6,202 nt of DNA from assembly GCF_946187255.1 (NCBI RefSeq), contig NZ_CAMHRZ010000206.1, positions 1 to 6,202 of the forward strand, given 5' to 3'. The position numbers and the translations under genes are program-made. Position 1 is the first letter of the stretch, and each line of letters starts with the position of its first letter. The notes beneath the pieces were generated by a model, which worked only from the letters and a program-made list of their open reading frames with translations, was not told where the DNA came from and did not search any database. Of the stretch, positions 5,551 to 6,202 are shown one piece after another. This stretch comes from an uncultured Ruminococcus sp. Lineage in GTDB: Bacteria > Bacillota > Clostridia > Oscillospirales > Ruminococcaceae.

Positions 5551-5592
5551 CTTGAAAATATGCAGTCGCATAAAGCCACTGCATATTTCAAG
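5551..5592 (-). other. Long intergenic hairpin between the RTX gene and the ABC transporter gene
   Basis: On the minus strand CTTGAAATATGCAGT (5592-5578) pairs with ACTGCATATTTTCAAG (5566-5551) over 15 bp, with one extra base bulged and an 11-nt loop. No U-tract follows; only TATA separates it from the ribosome site of the ABC gene. It is therefore not a classical terminator. It more likely protects the 3' end of the RTX message, is a processing site, or modulates translation of the exporter. Confidence 0.8.
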
Positions 5593-5600
5593 CGTATTTA

Positions 5601-6202
5601 TCAGATCTGTGCTGCTGTGAACAGGTCGCCGAGAGACGAATTATCCTCCGTGGTATTGTTTACAGTATCATAAACATTGTTTCCGCCGCCGAATGCCGAC
5701 ATATTCTCTGCCAGTATCATAGCCTGTACGTCTGTCATATCAGACAGATCGCTGCTTTCGCTGCTGAGCTTTGGAGCAGCTGAAAACTCTGTGATGAGCA
5801 TATCATCCTCGTCGATGGCAAGATTGTCAGTAGTCAGGCTGTCATCGTATACTTCGTCAAGTATCACAGTCTGCTCGCTGATCATCTCATCGAAGTCGCT
5901 GCCCTTTACCGTAATATCGAAGCTGTTGGTGGAAAGGTTGAAGCTGGCAGCAGTACCGTCCGCAAACTCAAAGCTCTCAACACGGTAGTCACTGTAAGCA
6001 TACTGATTTACTATGCGCAGGCTGTCTTCTGTACCCTTTATTGACAGTACAAGATCATTGCCGTCTGCGGTCGCTTCAATATCATTGAGGGAAATGCCCT
6101 CGCCGAATACAACTCTGTCAGCAGCCGAACCAACACTCTGCTCGTTGATAACGTCATTGCCGTAGCCCTTGTTGAAGATGTAGGTATCATCGCCAAGGCC
6201 GC
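5601..6202 (-). CDS. C-terminal part of an RTX / haemolysin-type calcium-binding secreted protein (partial)
   Basis: The last 199 residues of a larger protein are visible; its start lies beyond the right edge. At the cut edge the sequence reads GLGDDTYIFNKGYGNDVI, the end of a nonapeptide RTX repeat that binds calcium in a beta roll. Residues about 28-85 match the haemolysin-type calcium-binding-related domain, including GNDLVLSI, then FEFADGT. The last 60 residues are Ser/Asp/Asn-rich, contain a NMSAFGGGNN segment recalling the SAF region of the HlyA signal, and end in DLFTAAQI. This suits an uncleaved C-terminal type I secretion signal. The gene is followed by its probable exporter and adaptor in the same direction, which supports its being the substrate. 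The protein is Asp-rich and, as visible, has no Cys. The activity (adhesin, enzyme, toxin or bacteriocin) depends on the missing N-terminal part. Confidence 0.9.
   Translation of the reverse strand, partial: GLGDDTYIFNKGYGNDVINEQSVGSAADRVVFGEGISLNDIEATADGNDLVLSIKGTEDSLRIVNQYAYSDYRVESFEFADGTAASFNLSTNSFDITVKGSDFDEMISEQTVILDEVYDDSLTTDNLAIDEDDMLITEFSAAPKLSSESSDLSDMTDVQAMILAENMSAFGGGNNVYDTVNNTTEDNSSLGDLFTAAQI

Noticed and set aside
5535..5591. ATG at 5591 as the start of the ABC transporter
   Set aside because: It lies in the long hairpin, lacks a ribosome site and adds 19 residues not expected before the C39-like domain. The ATG at 5534 has AAGGAG 7 nt upstream.

Overview
The window looks like chromosome from a low-to-mid GC Gram-positive gut or rumen bacterium, most likely Ruminococcus or a close Oscillospiraceae relative. 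This is inferred from strong AAGGAGG-type ribosome sites, consensus sigma-A promoters, U-tract terminators and general protein style; no marker gene is present to prove it. Every gene I can support lies on the minus strand, so the window is described from its right end to its left.

Right half (6202 to about 2053): the end of a type I secretion operon. The first gene, cut by the window edge, encodes the C-terminal 199 residues of an RTX / haemolysin-type calcium-binding protein. After a 66-bp gap containing a near-perfect long hairpin comes a HlyB-like ABC exporter. Its C39-like domain has lost all three catalytic residues, as expected for an exporter of RTX proteins rather than of leader peptides. 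An overlapping HlyD-type adaptor gene follows, and the unit ends at a strong rho-independent terminator (2053-2087). Together these encode a secreted substrate, the energised membrane channel and the membrane-fusion adaptor. No TolC-like outer-membrane partner is visible.

Middle (about 2050 to 884): about 1.2 kb without an intact conventional gene, but not empty. It holds a decayed coding remnant (1826-2014). It also holds a compact transcription unit made of a perfect consensus promoter, a strong ribosome site, a 44-codon frame with ATC where ATG should be, the 3' third of a tRNA, and a terminator. Next are a block of short hairpins and 13-bp repeats (about 1321-1463) and an AT-rich regulatory stretch (about 900-1320) with a good promoter and palindromes.

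Left part (883 to 1): a gene for a cytidine-deaminase-fold protein with HAE and PCGNC zinc motifs and an unusual low-complexity tail. After 59 bp comes the start of a small membrane-anchored protein that runs off the window. These two are probably co-transcribed; their function is unknown.
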